64,000 nt of DNA from Isoetes taiwanensis (Eukaryota > Streptophyta > Lycopodiopsida > Isoetales > Isoetaceae), in contig JAJEKV010000022.1 of NCBI GenBank assembly GCA_021234155.1, positions 2,664,728 through 2,728,727 on the forward strand, given 5' to 3'. The notes under the pieces are model-generated. The model saw only the letters and a list, made by a program, of their open reading frames with translations. It did no database searches and had not been told where the DNA came from. Numbering within the stretch: position 1 is the first letter of the stretch; each line of letters opens with the position of its first letter. This document shows, piece after piece, positions 23,767 to 35,690 of the stretch. The position numbers and the translations under genes were made by a program.

Positions 23767-23961
23767 CTACTTCATTTGTATAGTGGCCATCTCCTTCCCT
23801 AAACAGATTCTAGTACCTGCTTGGAATACTGGATATTTGTAAGGATCCACGGGCACAAATTGTCCATCTACGATCCAACTCTCTGGTTTAAATTCCAAAC
23901 AATCCTCTCCCCATATTTTCTCTGATCTTCCCATTGCATATGGACTGTAAGTTACTCTCAT
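23767..23961 (-). pseudogene. Cytochrome P450 heme-region fragment (CYP86/CYP704 clan-like)
   Basis: The 64-codon frame carries [25 protein letters not shown], then [16 protein letters not shown], matching F-x-x-G-x-R-x-C-x-G with the heme-ligand Cys. The Y-A-M-G-R-x-E-x-I-W-G-x-D motif is characteristic of the plant fatty-acid hydroxylase P450s (CYP86, CYP94, CYP704). The usual P-E-R-W reads P-E-S-W, losing a conserved Arg, and the frame stops at QMK just after the heme loop. Only one exon-sized piece is present, so this is a gene fragment. It lies 290 bp upstream of the KAS remnant on the same strand. Confidence 0.85.
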
Positions 23962-24249
23962 ACCATTTCTAACTATATATCATTACTGAAGCATTCCTGT
24001 ATAACATGCCAAAAACACAAAGGCAGTTTACAGATGGGCAATTACCTCGTCATTACCGAAGTGCTTTGTTGCTCCAAAGGATAAATAGATGCACAACAAA
24101 ACCGTTTGAGGGTTTAATGGATGCCAGTTGCGATGGCATCAGAACTGAAGCAAGCCCAAAAAGGGGAGAAGTAAAGCGGCGGAAGCATTCTCCACAAAAT
24201 CGAGAATCCTCTCTTTGTCGAAATAATGTTCACTTTATCAAATTAGAAA

Positions 24250-24655
24250 CGTGGCTCCGCTTTGACAGCAATGATCTCCACTGATGCATTATCTGCAGGC
24301 AAGCACACAATAACCCACATTTCTTAGACTCCCAAAAATGACCCGTGAGCTCGTTAAACTAGAGCCAGAGAAAATTACCAATGTCCAGCCGTTGAGCGAT
24401 AGATTGCATTCTGCAGAGCTCCGGATGTGCAAATAGAGCAGAATGCACATTATAAAAGAGCCGCTTCCCAATCCTCTGAAGATTAGCCCGGAATAAGCTT
24501 GAGAAAAGCAAATGCGGCAAAGACGGTCTGAAGGATTGTTGCAGAGGAAGGATTCCTTGGAGAGGAAGAATGTCGGATCCTTTTCCTGGGCTTTGTGGAA
24601 ACAGAGGGATGGGCCTTCGAATGAGTCCATGCCGTTCAGCAGGGCGATATTGCAA
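24250..24655 (-). other. Possible first exon(s) of an unrecognised gene
   Basis: On the minus strand an Arg-, Leu- and Ser-rich N-terminal-like stretch (from 24655) runs to GRLDIG-like sequence at about 24379, where a GT donor is present; a TGCAG acceptor occurs at about 24297, and the open frame resumes as NASVEIIAVKAEPRF before a stop. The layout resembles an organelle-targeted first exon plus a short second exon, but I recognise no family and the frame ends quickly. It may be a broken gene belonging to the same fragment island as the P450 and KAS pieces. Confidence 0.2.
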
Positions 24656-26321
24656 TCCTGCCGGATTGCTTGCAGACCAAGAAAGGGACGCAGCTTTTTT
24701 TTTTAATTTTCATTTATTTTGTTTTAAGGACACGTGTCGCCGCTTTAAGAAGTCATCCAAGTGTCGCCCCCAAACTTATTGCTGGGGAAAAAATATTACA
24801 ATCAAACAGAAATTGGAACTGCCTTATATATGTTGAGATATCTGACGTATCGCACTCCTTAAAATGTGGAATCGTACCAGCCAATATCACTTGAATATAA
24901 AATAAAGGCAATATCGAAGATACGATAAATACATTTTCATATCAGGGAGCTCAATCATCGAACTCTATCTGAGGGTAGATAAAGATGCAAATTCTAGAGT
25001 TTTGATGCTTAACTTGCCTAAAAGTAAACTTTACTATCAGCTCATGCCAAAAACTATTTCTGCAACTTTGATAATTATAACTTTCTACTTTGATCATTAT
25101 AAGTTCCTGCCTAAAAACGTAAAGTCACGTGTAACAACTCGTATTAGCAAAAGAGGTACAGTGTCTGATGCCTCTTCTTTTTCCTTTTTAATGCCTTAGG
25201 AACCAACTATTCATATCAAGTTTTAGATGGTCATTTGGGTCAAGCTTTAACAGATCTCAGATAGCCATTTGTTTTATATTAAAATTTCAGATAGCATTTC
25301 GTAATTAAAGCTAAGTTTTTATTCCACGCGCTCCTTTAGCAAGTTATGAAGCAACACATGACAACAATACATCCTTTTTCAGATAGTGTTCAAGGTCTAA
25401 GGAATCTACATCTATAACAGATTGTATTTATTTTTGCATGCTGATGACAGGAAACTACAAACATTTTTTGATAGCTTGTTCCACCTCCTTAACAACTAAC
25501 TTAATATTAAATCTGGAAGATGTGTCGTACTGCTCAGCAAGCTTAGAATCTCGTGTTTCATATTAGATAGTTTTGCACTCGCACAACAAATACAAGATTT
25601 AAAATGGTCTGAATCCTTTTGACATAAGGAGAAATAGATTCTAGATGTATGATTGAAGTCGTTTCTCTAAATGATCTTGAGAGTGCAGGTATATTGAGCT
25701 TTAAAAGCCATAGGCATCGATTTTCAAAGAATCCTAATGCACACGGTTGGCATGGAAAGGGTTGTTTTGGAACATCGGACGATGTATGAACTGTTTCTAT
25801 TGTTTTTAAAAGCTCCTAAATTGGGTTGATGCTCTTCCCTAAATCTATGATGGCAGTAGCATGAATACCCTTGCATGAATGCACATTGTTGGAAATTCGG
25901 CCTCGGCGTCCGAGTACCAAAATTAAACTTTGCAAATAAAACATACCAGGGAAAAAGTTATACATGGTCTCTTCCCATGTTGCATATGTTAAAGTCATGC
26001 ACGATCTATCCCGAAAGAGAACATACTGAAGGAGAGGCTAGAGGATGAAAGGGAGAGGCTTAACAGTGCTATCAAGGCCACTTGTGCATTGACAACAGTC
26101 CTTATATTGGACTGCCCAGCAGTGTCATGATTTTCCAAGCTTTATTATGAGCTCTACTATGGTTTCCACCTTCGTACCCATAGCAACAAATATTCTAAAT
26201 CAAGTAATTCACCCTATTGACAGAGCATCAAGGTTATGAGTTCATTACTCTAATAAGGATACAGGATGACGGCATTAGATTAACAGTTTCTTCCTTATCA
26301 ACAGTGCACTCAATGCATCAT
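24656..26321. other. No gene seen
   Basis: AT-rich. Contains a T run at 24693-24704, a single relative of the 88-bp repeat near 25035 and short unrecognised frames. Confidence 0.45.
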
Positions 26322-27821
26322 AGGTTTTGATTTGGATACGTAAATCTGCAAGTTTTCCTTCAAGGAGCTCTAACAAACCACCTACAATCTCAGATGGACA
26401 CTTCTTGCAGTTGATCAAAGGATAAAAAAGATAAGCTAACGGTTCAGGTTTACCGTTGTTCAAGTGTGAGTTGTTGTGAGCACCTTCAACTTGTTGCCTT
26501 TCAGCAAGACGTAACAGCACATGTCTTGAATGCATGTTGTCTATTATGAACATAATACTGTGATAACAGTCCCAAATACTTTGCATGCTCCATGGACAAA
26601 TCAAGTTACTTTGCACATATAACCACCAACATTTGCATATAAAAAAAAAAATATGCTGCCTATTTAAAACACTCTAAGGAATTTTTATCTACAACAAAGC
26701 TCATAGGAAACAAAGTAACCAAATATTAAAAAAAAAAAGTTAAAGGTATGTACTATAAAGAGCAATATAGAATATCTTTGCCAGCACCTCAGTGTGGTTT
26801 ACAACATCAAAACGTTCTATTCTCTATCTGCAAGAAAAGAATATGCGAGCTTGATGTGAGGTATAGTTCCCAAATGCAAATATTCACATTGGTTAAGGTA
26901 CAACTAAAACCTAAAAGGGAGAAAATAAAAGGAATAAAATGTGAACCTCCTTGTAGAAAAGCACCTATGCTCGTCAGATTACAGCCCATTCTTCATGAAG
27001 TGAAAGCTTTTATTGTTATAGCATAGAGTAGGATTCAAAGAATCGAGCTCCTGCAGGTACAAAAGAGAACCGCTTGTAAAATGCGCTAAAAGAGAGAAGA
27101 AAAGACTAAATAAAAGATTGGTACGTCTCTCTACTTCAAGACATGGTCTTCTATAAGTACCAAAATCTGTTAAAGCCGTAATCTAAATCCCTATGCAAAA
27201 AAAAAGCCAAAAACTATTCAAAATGCTTACCTTCTAAGCGACAAAGGTGCAACTCGCCTTACTCTGTAAATGCTTATTTTCTAGACAACAAATTTGCAAC
27301 TCCCCTTGCTATCTAAGAATCGGAAAGGAAGCTTGAAGGCACACGATCCTTCTAAATGCAAAGTAAAAAAGAGCAAAGAAGAATTAGAACAAAATGCATA
27401 GAACGAAATGCCTCAGGGTTTAGGATTTAGCGATTGCACCAAAACTATAGGATTTGGGCAGTCCAGTTTCCTGCTGTGAAGTGCCACTCCTTTCAGATAT
27501 GCGTCCTTGTGGCTCCCTCGACTGCAGGAAGACAGCGCCCAAACCCTGGAGCAAGAGCCAGAATAGCACCAGAGATGACGGAGCTGAGGGGGCTCGATTC
27601 AAATTATCCAGCAAAGTAGAAGCAGACTAACCAAAAAAAAAAGTCCTGTAAGGGGAGAGGGAACGCTGTGTGCGTCTGCACAGCGGCGTTCCAGGCACAA
27701 ATACCAACGCCATCCCTTTTTAATAAAGAAGATGCTCAAGCACATATGTTGAAGATGTCCATTTGCTCAGGATAGTTTTTTGCATTATATGATTTTGATA
27801 ACCTTAAACGTGCCCTCCACA

Positions 27822-28767
27822 CATAGATACCCGGAACCCCGTTCCGCACTCCGTTCCCGTTCGAACACGCGTTCCCATGCTTGAGGCGTTCCGGGAACTT
27901 CTCCTTATGTTCCCAAAGTGTGTCTTACCGGGAACGTCATTGGGAACTCCGTTCCCGACGTTCCGGTTACAACGTTCCCAACATGGGAAAAGAAAAATAA
28001 AATTTCAACATTATCAAATGACCTAAAAGTTAAATTTTACAAGAAAATAAAACCTAAAATAAATTGTCGGTCGTGGATATGGCGGAAGATAGTGACGTCT
28101 GAGTTTTTTCTTCAAGAAACAGGTCGAAATCAACAGTTTTAACAAGGAAACATTTCGAAATCATAAATTTACATGTCTAGAGGTTGAAATCATTTAGTTT
28201 CTCTGATTCTTTTTTGAATTTTTGTGCAAAAGGTGGAGCTTGCAAACCAAGCCCTCCAGGTACCACGTTTTTTATCTTTCTGATACTTGTCTTTGTCTTT
28301 GAATAGATACTTGTTCTTCTGATTCTTGTCTGATACTTGTCTTTCTTCTAATAGAATGATACTTCTGATACTTGTCTTTGTCTGACTGAATAAAGAATGA
28401 ATATAATATAAAATAAACATTCTTGTGCATTCTATTTCTATTCTAATTATTTATTGTGCTACTCTCTCTCTTAGGATGGAATTTGAGACAGAGGAAGAGC
28501 AGCCTTCTCAAACAGAACGTCCTCTTCCAAAAAGAGCACGAACTACGCATGTGTTGCTATTTAAGGTTTATAATTTCCATGTAGAATAAATTTGATAAAC
28601 AAAGTAAAGCAAGTAAAAAGGTACAAGTATAATAGTTGGGAACTCCATTTTTTAGATTAAAAGGTTCAAATTCACGTTCTGGCGGCAGTTCCCGTTCCCG
28701 CCCGTTCCAGTTCCGGTTCGGGGAGAAGGTCCACGTGATGAAAACGTTCCCGATCCGGGTATCTATG
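27822..28767 (+). mobile_element. Non-autonomous hAT element, copy B (946 bp)
   Basis: Terminal inverted repeats CATAGATACCCGG and CCGGGTATCTATG bound the element. The 8-bp target duplication CCTCCACA is at 27814-27821 and 28768-28775. An 8-bp duplication is the hallmark of the hAT superfamily. Segment A shows the empty site with one CCTCCACA at 3721-3728. Subterminal regions are full of GGAACG/CGTTCC words. An exon-like piece at 28475-28565 has an acceptor (CTCTCTTAG), a start MEFETEEEQPSQ, a basic PKRAR and a donor AAG-GT; it may be what remains of the transposase N terminus. No DDE domain is present, so it cannot move alone. The strand is set by this exon only. Confidence 0.9.
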
Positions 28768-29118
28768 CCTCCACATCCTCAAGAACAACTTCATAACCAT
28801 GAAGAAATTCTAAGACTTTAAAAGACATTACACCATAGCCTAACTACTTAGGCACCAATATATATGGAAAGTGCGACCTCTCTCCCATTGGGCCTCTCTC
28901 ACAGTGTTAAACAATAAATAATGCTGCATGTTCATGATTCATCTCAAAGAATGAATTAGGTTTCGAGAACAATCAAGCACTAAACCTCGTCGGCGCAGAG
29001 TCCGGCATCCATGAACGTTGATCCTCGCCTTTCAGGAAATTCGGATTCTGTATTCAATCTTCCTGATCAGGTAAGTTCTATTGTGCCCAACCTTTTGATT
29101 TAGGTTCTCGCCAGAAAT

Positions 29119-29165
29119 ATCCCACGAGCATTATTTAGAAGAGAGGATGGTGTTTGCAGTATATG
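29119..29165 (+). promoter_or_regulatory. Orphan U2 promoter (USE plus TATA)
   Basis: ATCCCACGAGC at 29119-29129 and TATATG at 29160-29165 are identical in sequence and spacing to the promoters of both U2 genes, but the U2 RNA is missing: 29190 onward is retroelement DNA. If active it would transcribe into the tail of a plus-strand chromovirus. Confidence 0.75.
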
Positions 29166-29189
29166 AAGGGGAAGAAATCAAAGGAAACT

Positions 29190-31113
29190 TAAATATTGTA
29201 TTAAGTAAGGGCAATAATTACCTTGCGTGGATTAAGTTATAAAGTCATAAGTTAATTGGATAATAAAATAGTACAGTAATGTCTTAAACATTACCTTAGA
29301 GTAATTCTAATAATTAAGATAGTAAGTGTGTAATTATAGATATTGTAAAATTAATACAGGATTTTAAGGTGCAACACAAATTTTGTTGGAATGTGTTGCA
29401 AGGAATGAAGAGTACCTTAAATAATAATTGTATATGAAAGTGTTAAATTGTGATAAACTAAATGTTGTGATAACAGAAACTAATAAGTACCTTGTTTTAA
29501 GCTATGATTTGACAAGTTATTTGATAATGTAATAGCGTAATAATGATTTAAAAATATTACCTTAAGGTAATCTTAATAAATGTGTAAGTATTATAGTAGT
29601 ATATCGTATGCATCAGGTTGATTGCATGACAGGAAGAACCCAAGGTGGGGGAGACTCTCGATCTTTGCGGACGACATCAATTCAAGGTGGGGAGAATGTG
29701 GCGTTCGGCATAACATACGGTATGAATCATTATATTATCGACGTCGTCACTAGTACATGTCGATTTCGGGCGACATGTACGGCGGACCGTAAAGGTAGTA
29801 GTACAAGGGTGCGACCTTGTGAACCATTATATTGCACATGTTAAGGCCACATGTGAATATAATATCCTTTGCCATGTGGCAATAGCCCATTGACCAAAAA
29901 GGGCCCAGCCCTAAATTCGTGGGCATAAAGGGGCATAAACCCAAAAAGGAAACCCTTTTGGTTTCCAGCCCTATAGGTCGGATTGCGGCAGCTTTGAAGC
30001 CATTTCGCTGAAGAGTAGCGAGAGGAGTCGGAATTCATAGGTTGCGGCTTCGATCCGGGACCCGGCCGATCTCGAGATCAGCGGCATGGGCCGGAAGGAG
30101 TGGGAGCCGGCCAAGAAGCGGGTTAGTGGTTGATCGATAGTTAAATCCGAGTTCTCGGGGCCTCATTCCATAGGATTAGTATTCATTCTTAGCTATAAGC
30201 GACCCCTCTGACCTAAGAATGATAGGAACTAACAAAGGAACCTAACCATGTATGATTAGGTAGATTAGAATAGATGTATTCTATTATTTCAGTTATGTTG
30301 TGATGTTGTTTTGACATTCTATCGCCACTCTTGTGTATTGGGAAGGGGGTAGAGACCCGAGCCCAAGTAGTTGGATGATCCTAGTTTTAGCCCATTAATT
30401 CCCAATTAATGCGGCATTTGTGCATAAGAGCCCTTTGGCGTGGGTGGCGAGGAGCTAGGCCGGTGACAAGGGAGGGCTTGTCTAATCCGCGGTTGATCAT
30501 TTGGCGGCGTAAGCGGCGGCAGGGGGCGGCGTGAGCTAGGCCTAATACCCGGCGCTGCGTGAGGCGGGGTATGGGCTCGACACTTTCGTGGGGTGATCGT
30601 CACCTTCCGGTGAGTTGAAGTCGAATCTGGCGGTGGCTCTCTAGCTACTTTGTGATTGGCATGAACCTCACGGAGGTGATCTCCTCTGCCTCGCCGGGTG
30701 GGGAGATGCAACCCGGTAGTAGTAGCCCCTCGGCTATTCACCCGTGAGGCTACGGTTGGGGCTCAATACGCCCGACCTATGCGCAAAGTATGCGCGGGGA
30801 GAGGCGGATGGAGTGGACTACCAGCGACCATGTTCCTATGCCCGGCCAAATCCATTTGCCATGAATTACATGCTGCGTTGCTATCGGAGACCCCAAGCGT
30901 GAGTCTTTCCCCATGAGCGAGCACGGGTAGGATTTCCCCATGTTATGTTGATGTCTTGATGTGTTGTTGCAGCTATTGTGATATGGTGGACCACCCTTGA
31001 GGTGGGTATGTTTGTTGATTGATGTCATGTGCTCATGTTTTGTTTTGCGCTTAAGCGGCTAGGTGCGATCAGGGGAGGCGGGATGAATAACCGTCCATTC
31101 TTCCATGAGCCGG
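29190..31113 (+). mobile_element. 3' end of a plus-strand chromovirus
   Basis: 29190-29682 is AT-rich internal sequence. It is followed by a polypurine tract CAAGGTGGGGAGAA (29683-29696) and an LTR starting TGTGGCGTTC at 29697. The LTR is homologous in inverted orientation to the LTRs at 31114-32686 and 42740-44312. It lacks its last bases and several internal segments (about 1417 against 1573 bp) and abuts the inverted LTR at about 31113. The body and 5' LTR are absent. Confidence 0.85.
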
Positions 31114-32686
31114 GACGCCTCGCCGCTATAACATGCCCGATCGTGATACAAACCGGAGATCATCCTCAAACCAAAGATTGCCCCTCAAACCGACGCGGAG
31201 GCCGCCCACCTAGCATCGGGCCCTCGATGGTGGCCAAGAACCCGACGGGGGAAGAATGGACGTGTCATTCATCCCGTCTCCCCTCGATCGACCTAGCAAC
31301 GAAGCGTAAACAAAACATGAGCACATAGCATCACACAATAATAATATACCCACCTCGAAGGGTGGTCCACCATATCACAAGAGTGCATCACACATCAAGA
31401 CAACAACATAACATAGGGAAGATCCTACCCGTGCTCGACTCATGGGGTCGCCCGACGACTGGGGGTCTCCAGAGAACAATCTGCATGAAATTCATGGCAA
31501 ATGGATTTTACCGGGCAAAAAGGAACATGGCCGTTGGGTAGTCCACTCCATCAGCCCTCCTGTGTGCATACCATGCATAGGCTGAAAAGTATTGGAGCCT
31601 GACCGTAGCCTGCCGGGTGAATAGCCAGGGGGGCTACTACTACTGGGTTGCATCTCCCCAGTCCCAATGAGGCAGGAGGAGATCTCTCTCCTCCAGAAGG
31701 TTCATGCTACCCACGGGCGAGCTAGAGAGCCACTGCTCGTATACGACTTGAACTCACTGGAAGGCGACGCATCACCCCACGAGTGTCGAGCCCATACCCT
31801 GCCCTCACGCAGTGCCAGGGTATTAGGCCTAGCTCACAACGTTCCCCGGCCGTCTTTACGCGCCAGCGGGATCAACCGTGAATAGACAAGCCTTCCCTTG
31901 TCAGCCGGTCTAGCTCCGCCACCCACGGCCAAAGCGGGCTCCTATGCCTGAAAGCCGTAATAATTGGGAATTAATGGGCTAAAACTATGATCATACACTA
32001 CTTGGGCTCTGGGTCTCTACCCCCCTTCCCAATACACAAGAGTGGCACATAGAATGTCACAATAACATCACATCAGAACTGAAACAATAGAATACATCTA
32101 TTCTAATCTACCTAATCATACAGGGTTAGGTTCCTTTGTTAGTATCTATCATTCTTAGGCTGTAGGGGTCGCCTATAGCCAAGAATGAACACTAATCCTA
32201 TGGAATGAGGGCTGAAAACTCGGATCTAACTATCGGATCAATCACTAACCGGCTTCTTGGCTGGCTCCCACTCCCTCAAGGCGCCCATCTTTCTTTGAAT
32301 CTCGAGATTGCCGGGCTTGGATGGTGCTGCCGCTAAGGAATGTCGGTTCCTCTCATCGCATTCACGCGAGAAATCGCCCCCACCGCTTTGCTCCAATCCG
32401 ACCTATGGGGCTGGGGCAGAAAAGGGTTTCCTTTTAGGGTTTATGCCCCTTTATCCCCACGACTTTAGGGCTGGGCCCTGATTGGTTAATGGGCTATTGC
32501 CACATGGCAAAAGGATATTATATTCACATGTGGTCTTAGCATGTGCAATATAATCGGTCACAAGGTTGTACCCTAGGGTACTACCCTTTTATGGTCGATG
32601 CGTACATGTCGTCTAAGTCGACATGTACTAGTGACGTGTCGGTATAATATACGTATTCATGCCGTATATTATCCTGGAACGTCACA
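31114..32686 (-). repeat. 3' LTR of the minus-strand chromovirus
   Basis: Ends in CGTCACA at 32686; its outer (left) end is degraded near 31114 where it meets the inverted LTR. It aligns along its whole length with the 5' LTR, with scattered substitutions and many short indels, so the insertion is not recent or the two were not homogenised. Confidence 0.88.
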
Positions 32687-32741
32687 TTCTCCCCACCTTG
32701 GATTGATGCTGTCCGCAGCATCACGAGTCTCCCCACCTTGG
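32687..32741 (-). promoter_or_regulatory. Polypurine tract, duplicated
   Basis: On the minus strand CCAAGGTGGGGAGAA (32701-32687) sits immediately before the 3' LTR and would prime plus-strand DNA synthesis. A second copy of CCAAGGTGGGGAGA lies about 40 bp upstream (32741-32728). The plus-strand relative has the same pair at 29640-29652 and 29683-29696. Confidence 0.8.
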
Positions 32742-33466
32742 AAAGATACCTGCAAAAGGAAGCTTGGATGGTACATGTAATTAACAGAATTATTATAAGA
32801 TAATACTTAAAATTCCAATTGTAATGTTTACAATCACCACATGGTAAGGCATTTAATTTATGCCTTAATTCAACATTAGGTAAAATTATCAACATTAAAA
32901 TATTAAGTTAAATTATCAAGATTGAACATCACAAAAAGTGTTCTTAAAGTTCTCGTCCCCTTGTAGCATTTATTCAGTACATATGCTACAAGGTGTTGTA
33001 GTGCAACCTCCTTTGTTAAATGCGTTCTATTGGCTGCGGGTTCAACACTACATTAGTATCATTTAATTATTAATAAAATTTTTGGTTATATGGTGACCAC
33101 CCACCTATCTACATGAATGTGCGACTAATCTCCGGCATAGGAAGAGGATGATTCTTCCATCGTGGGGCGTGGAGACAGCCCCTATCATGCCTATATGCGC
33201 TCATGCCTACACCTTTAGTTGCCCATCGTGGAGGATGGGGTCCTTCGTATATGGGGCGTGAAGGACGATTCCTCCTATCAAAACATATATGGGGCTAGAG
33301 GTGCTTTTCCTATTAATGCATTTCTGAATGACCTCTTTTCTCTCAAAGTGACTACTTAGTGGCATGGAAGTAGACTCCTACTTTACCTCACTCACCCATC
33401 GGTTTGGTCGATCACTTGGTGGTGAGCTGACCCTTGCATTGCTCCATGAATTGTGGGTGCTTTGCT
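32742..33466 (-). other. 3' noncoding region of the chromovirus
   Basis: AT-rich, no coding motif. Its last part resembles the internal tail of the plus-strand relative at 29190-29640 only weakly. Confidence 0.5.
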
Positions 33467-33610
33467 TCTCAAGATCTGATTGTAGTACCCGCGTGGCGTC
33501 CTCCAGCGGTAAGTCGTCCATTTCACAAGGTGCTTGGAGAAATTGAGATCTTCTCGTCTTCTTATAAGATCGATTCGAGAAGAACCTCGGGGACAATCTC
33601 AAGTTGATCG
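33467..33610 (-). pseudogene. Chromodomain at the C terminus of pol
   Basis: Reading across two frames, the minus strand shows PEVLLES, then HLVKW, then DDLPLEDAT followed by a hydrophobic V-L-Q-S-D-L-E. The L-V-K-W...L-P-x-E-x-A-T-W pattern is the core of the chromodomain at the end of chromovirus integrases, in which aromatic residues form the cage for methyl-lysine of the H3 tail. The Trp expected after Ala-Thr reads Arg in the present frame, and frame changes split the domain, so this copy is defective. Confidence 0.7.
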
Positions 33611-33679
33611 TCTGTTAATTCCGATGGCTTCGGTGTCTCCAATACTTCCTGCGGATTAGGGTGTGTTTCTTTAGGAGAC

Positions 33680-34760
33680 TTACGTGAAAGACTCTATGGA
33701 TCTTGAGGTGTCTTTGGTAAGTCCAATTTGTAGGCTTGGTTACCTACTCTTTTGACAATTTTAAATGGACCAGCCCACCTTGGAGCAAGCTTCTTGCAAT
33801 TGCCGATCGCGGAGTTTCGCTTGTTTGACTTTTATCTTTAGCCAAACATTGTCCCCTACTTGGAACTCCCCTTTGTTCGGTTGCCGATCAGCTATGCTCT
33901 TTTGCACGCTTCTTCTTTGCTAAGAGGTATCCTCGCACCTCTTCAACCAATTGTTGCATCTCGGCGAGCATCTGGCTGGGATACTTCTACCTTGGACGGG
34001 GTTGTGCCAAAATGTCGGTGTCAACAGCGATGGCCGTAGTTGATCATAAGCGGCGACATTTGGGATGACTCTTGCTTGGTGCTATTGTATGCAAACTCAA
34101 CCAAGTAAATGAAGTCGTCCCACTTTGATTGCTTGTTCGGACATAATTACGCAACATATCTTGAGTATATCGATTGGTGCGCTCGATGCGCCCATCAATG
34201 CGAGGGTGATAAGCCGTGCTCATCGACAATTTCGTTTCGATGGTGCTGAAGAGATCTGCCGAGAATGCACTCATGAACTTGAATCTCTATCGGAGATTAT
34301 TTCTCTTGGCATCCCATGGAGTCTAAAAATCTCCTTTGTGAATAGCACATTTGTGTCTAATGCCGTGTCGGATTGCTCCTACAAGGCACAAAATCGCCAT
34401 CTTCGACAATTTGTCGACTCGACCATTAAGGCATCTTTGCCCCTTATGGTTCTAGGGAGCCCTGTAATGAAGTCCATGCTTATTATCTCCCACTTGGAGT
34501 TTAGTGCGGCAATGGCTCTAATGCTCACGGAATTCGTAGTTGTTCGCTTTGGTCTGTGGCATAGCCGACACTTTGGCGTATGTACCTTGCTATCTGCTTC
34601 TTCATGCACGGCCAATAGTAACTACTTCTTATCTTGAAGTAAGTTTTAAGTAAACCTGCGTGGCGGCTATTGGGCTGTTGTGGGTGTCGTGGAGGATCAA
34701 CAACCGACTCAGGATGATTACGGCACACACAACTTATTTTTATGGTACAAGAGCTTTCCT
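33680..34760 (-). pseudogene. Integrase, frameshifted
   Basis: In gene order: zinc-binding region with P-Q-Q-P-N-S-R-H-A-G-L-L-K-T (34660-34600), then KWEIISMDFITGLP with the first catalytic Asp (about 34500), GMPREIISDRDS with the second Asp (about 34290), AYHPRIDGRIERTNR with the catalytic Glu (about 34205), and a GPF module (APRWAGPFKIVKRVGNQAY, then FHVSLLKK, about 33800-33690). Integrase inserts the cDNA into the genome. Catalytic residues D, D and E are all present, but at least four frame changes or stops separate the blocks. Confidence 0.9.
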
Positions 34761-34926
34761 TCCTTTTTAAAATGTTTGAAGGCTTCTCTCTCTTTGTCCG
34801 TTCTTGCCTCTTTAGAGAGGCTAGCCCATACTTCCTGGAAGTCCTTGTCTGTTGGCACCGTTTCTTCTATTTTCTTGCCAAACTCACTGGTGAGTGTTGA
34901 TATGGCATTGCAATGCACCCTTGTTG

Positions 34927-35690
34927 TTAAGGGGTGCCTAATGAGGCGTCTGCGACCACATTGAGTTTTCCCGGCTTGTATACAATCTCGAAGTCGTACT
35001 CTTCGAGGAACTCCATCCATCTTCTTTGTCTTAGATTCAACAATGGTTGCGTGAAGATGTATTGCAGACTCTGGTGGTCGGTATCTAATTGGAACTTCCT
35101 TCCCAATAGATAGTGTCTCGGATCTTTAAAGCTCTTACTCTTTGCCAATAGCTCCTGATCATGTGTCGGGTAGCGAGTCTCTGCGTCATTCATCTTTCGT
35201 GAATCGTATGCTATCACTCTTTCCTCTTGCATTAAGACTGCTCCCGTCGCAATCTTGCTCGCGTCCGTTGCGACTAGCTTGTCCTTCTCTGGATCAGGCA
35301 GTGTTAAGACAGGGGCGGTTGTTAAGGCCTCCTTTAACTTCTCAAATCCTGCTTGAGCCTTCTTTTGCCAATGTGCCACCCAGTCTTTTATCTTTTCTGC
35401 CTTGGTGAGGTCCGTTAAGGGGGCTGCTATCTTAGCAAAGTTCTTGACGAACTTTCTATAATATCCTGCCAAGCCTAAAAAGCTTCTCACCTCGTGTATG
35501 TTCTTTGGTGCTGGCCATTCAATCACCGCTTGGATCTTTTTGCGGATCGGTGGAGATGCCATCGCTGATATAATATGCCCCAAGTATTCCACTCTTTCGG
35601 TGGCGAAATGACATTTCGACAATTTAAGCATAAAAGTTGGTGCCTTTCGGCTTCTCAAGTACCCTTCTCAAATGTTGAATGTGCTCCTCT
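34927..35690 (-). pseudogene. RNase H and end of reverse transcriptase
   Basis: A 243-codon open frame. The N-terminal part is the RT thumb/connection (KCHFATERVEYLGHIIS, RSFLGLAGYYRKFVKNFAKI). The RNase H follows with LVATDAS (catalytic Asp), THDQELLA (Glu), LDTDHQSLQY (Asp) and NVVADAS (Asp). It degrades the RNA strand of the RNA-DNA hybrid during replication. This is the best preserved stretch of pol. Confidence 0.93.

Larger units (their letters stand above)
26322..29189. repeat. Segmental duplication copy B, truncated before U2
   Basis: Matches segment A from TTTGGATNCGTAAATCTGC to the U2 promoter and stops at AAGGAAACT (29181-29189), two bases before the U2 transcript would start; retroelement sequence follows. 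From 27616 to 29189 it also matches the beginning of segment C (44313-45880). It carries the hAT element that A lacks. Confidence 0.9.

Noticed and set aside
28190-28420. 76-codon minus-strand frame present in both hAT copies
   Set aside because: Low-complexity Lys/Asp-rich frame inside the transposon, preserved by recent duplication.
27616-29189. Treating the 1.57-kb flanking repeat as a target-site duplication
   Set aside because: LTR integrases make about 5 bp; the similar length to the LTR (1573 bp) looks coincidental because the sequences are unrelated.
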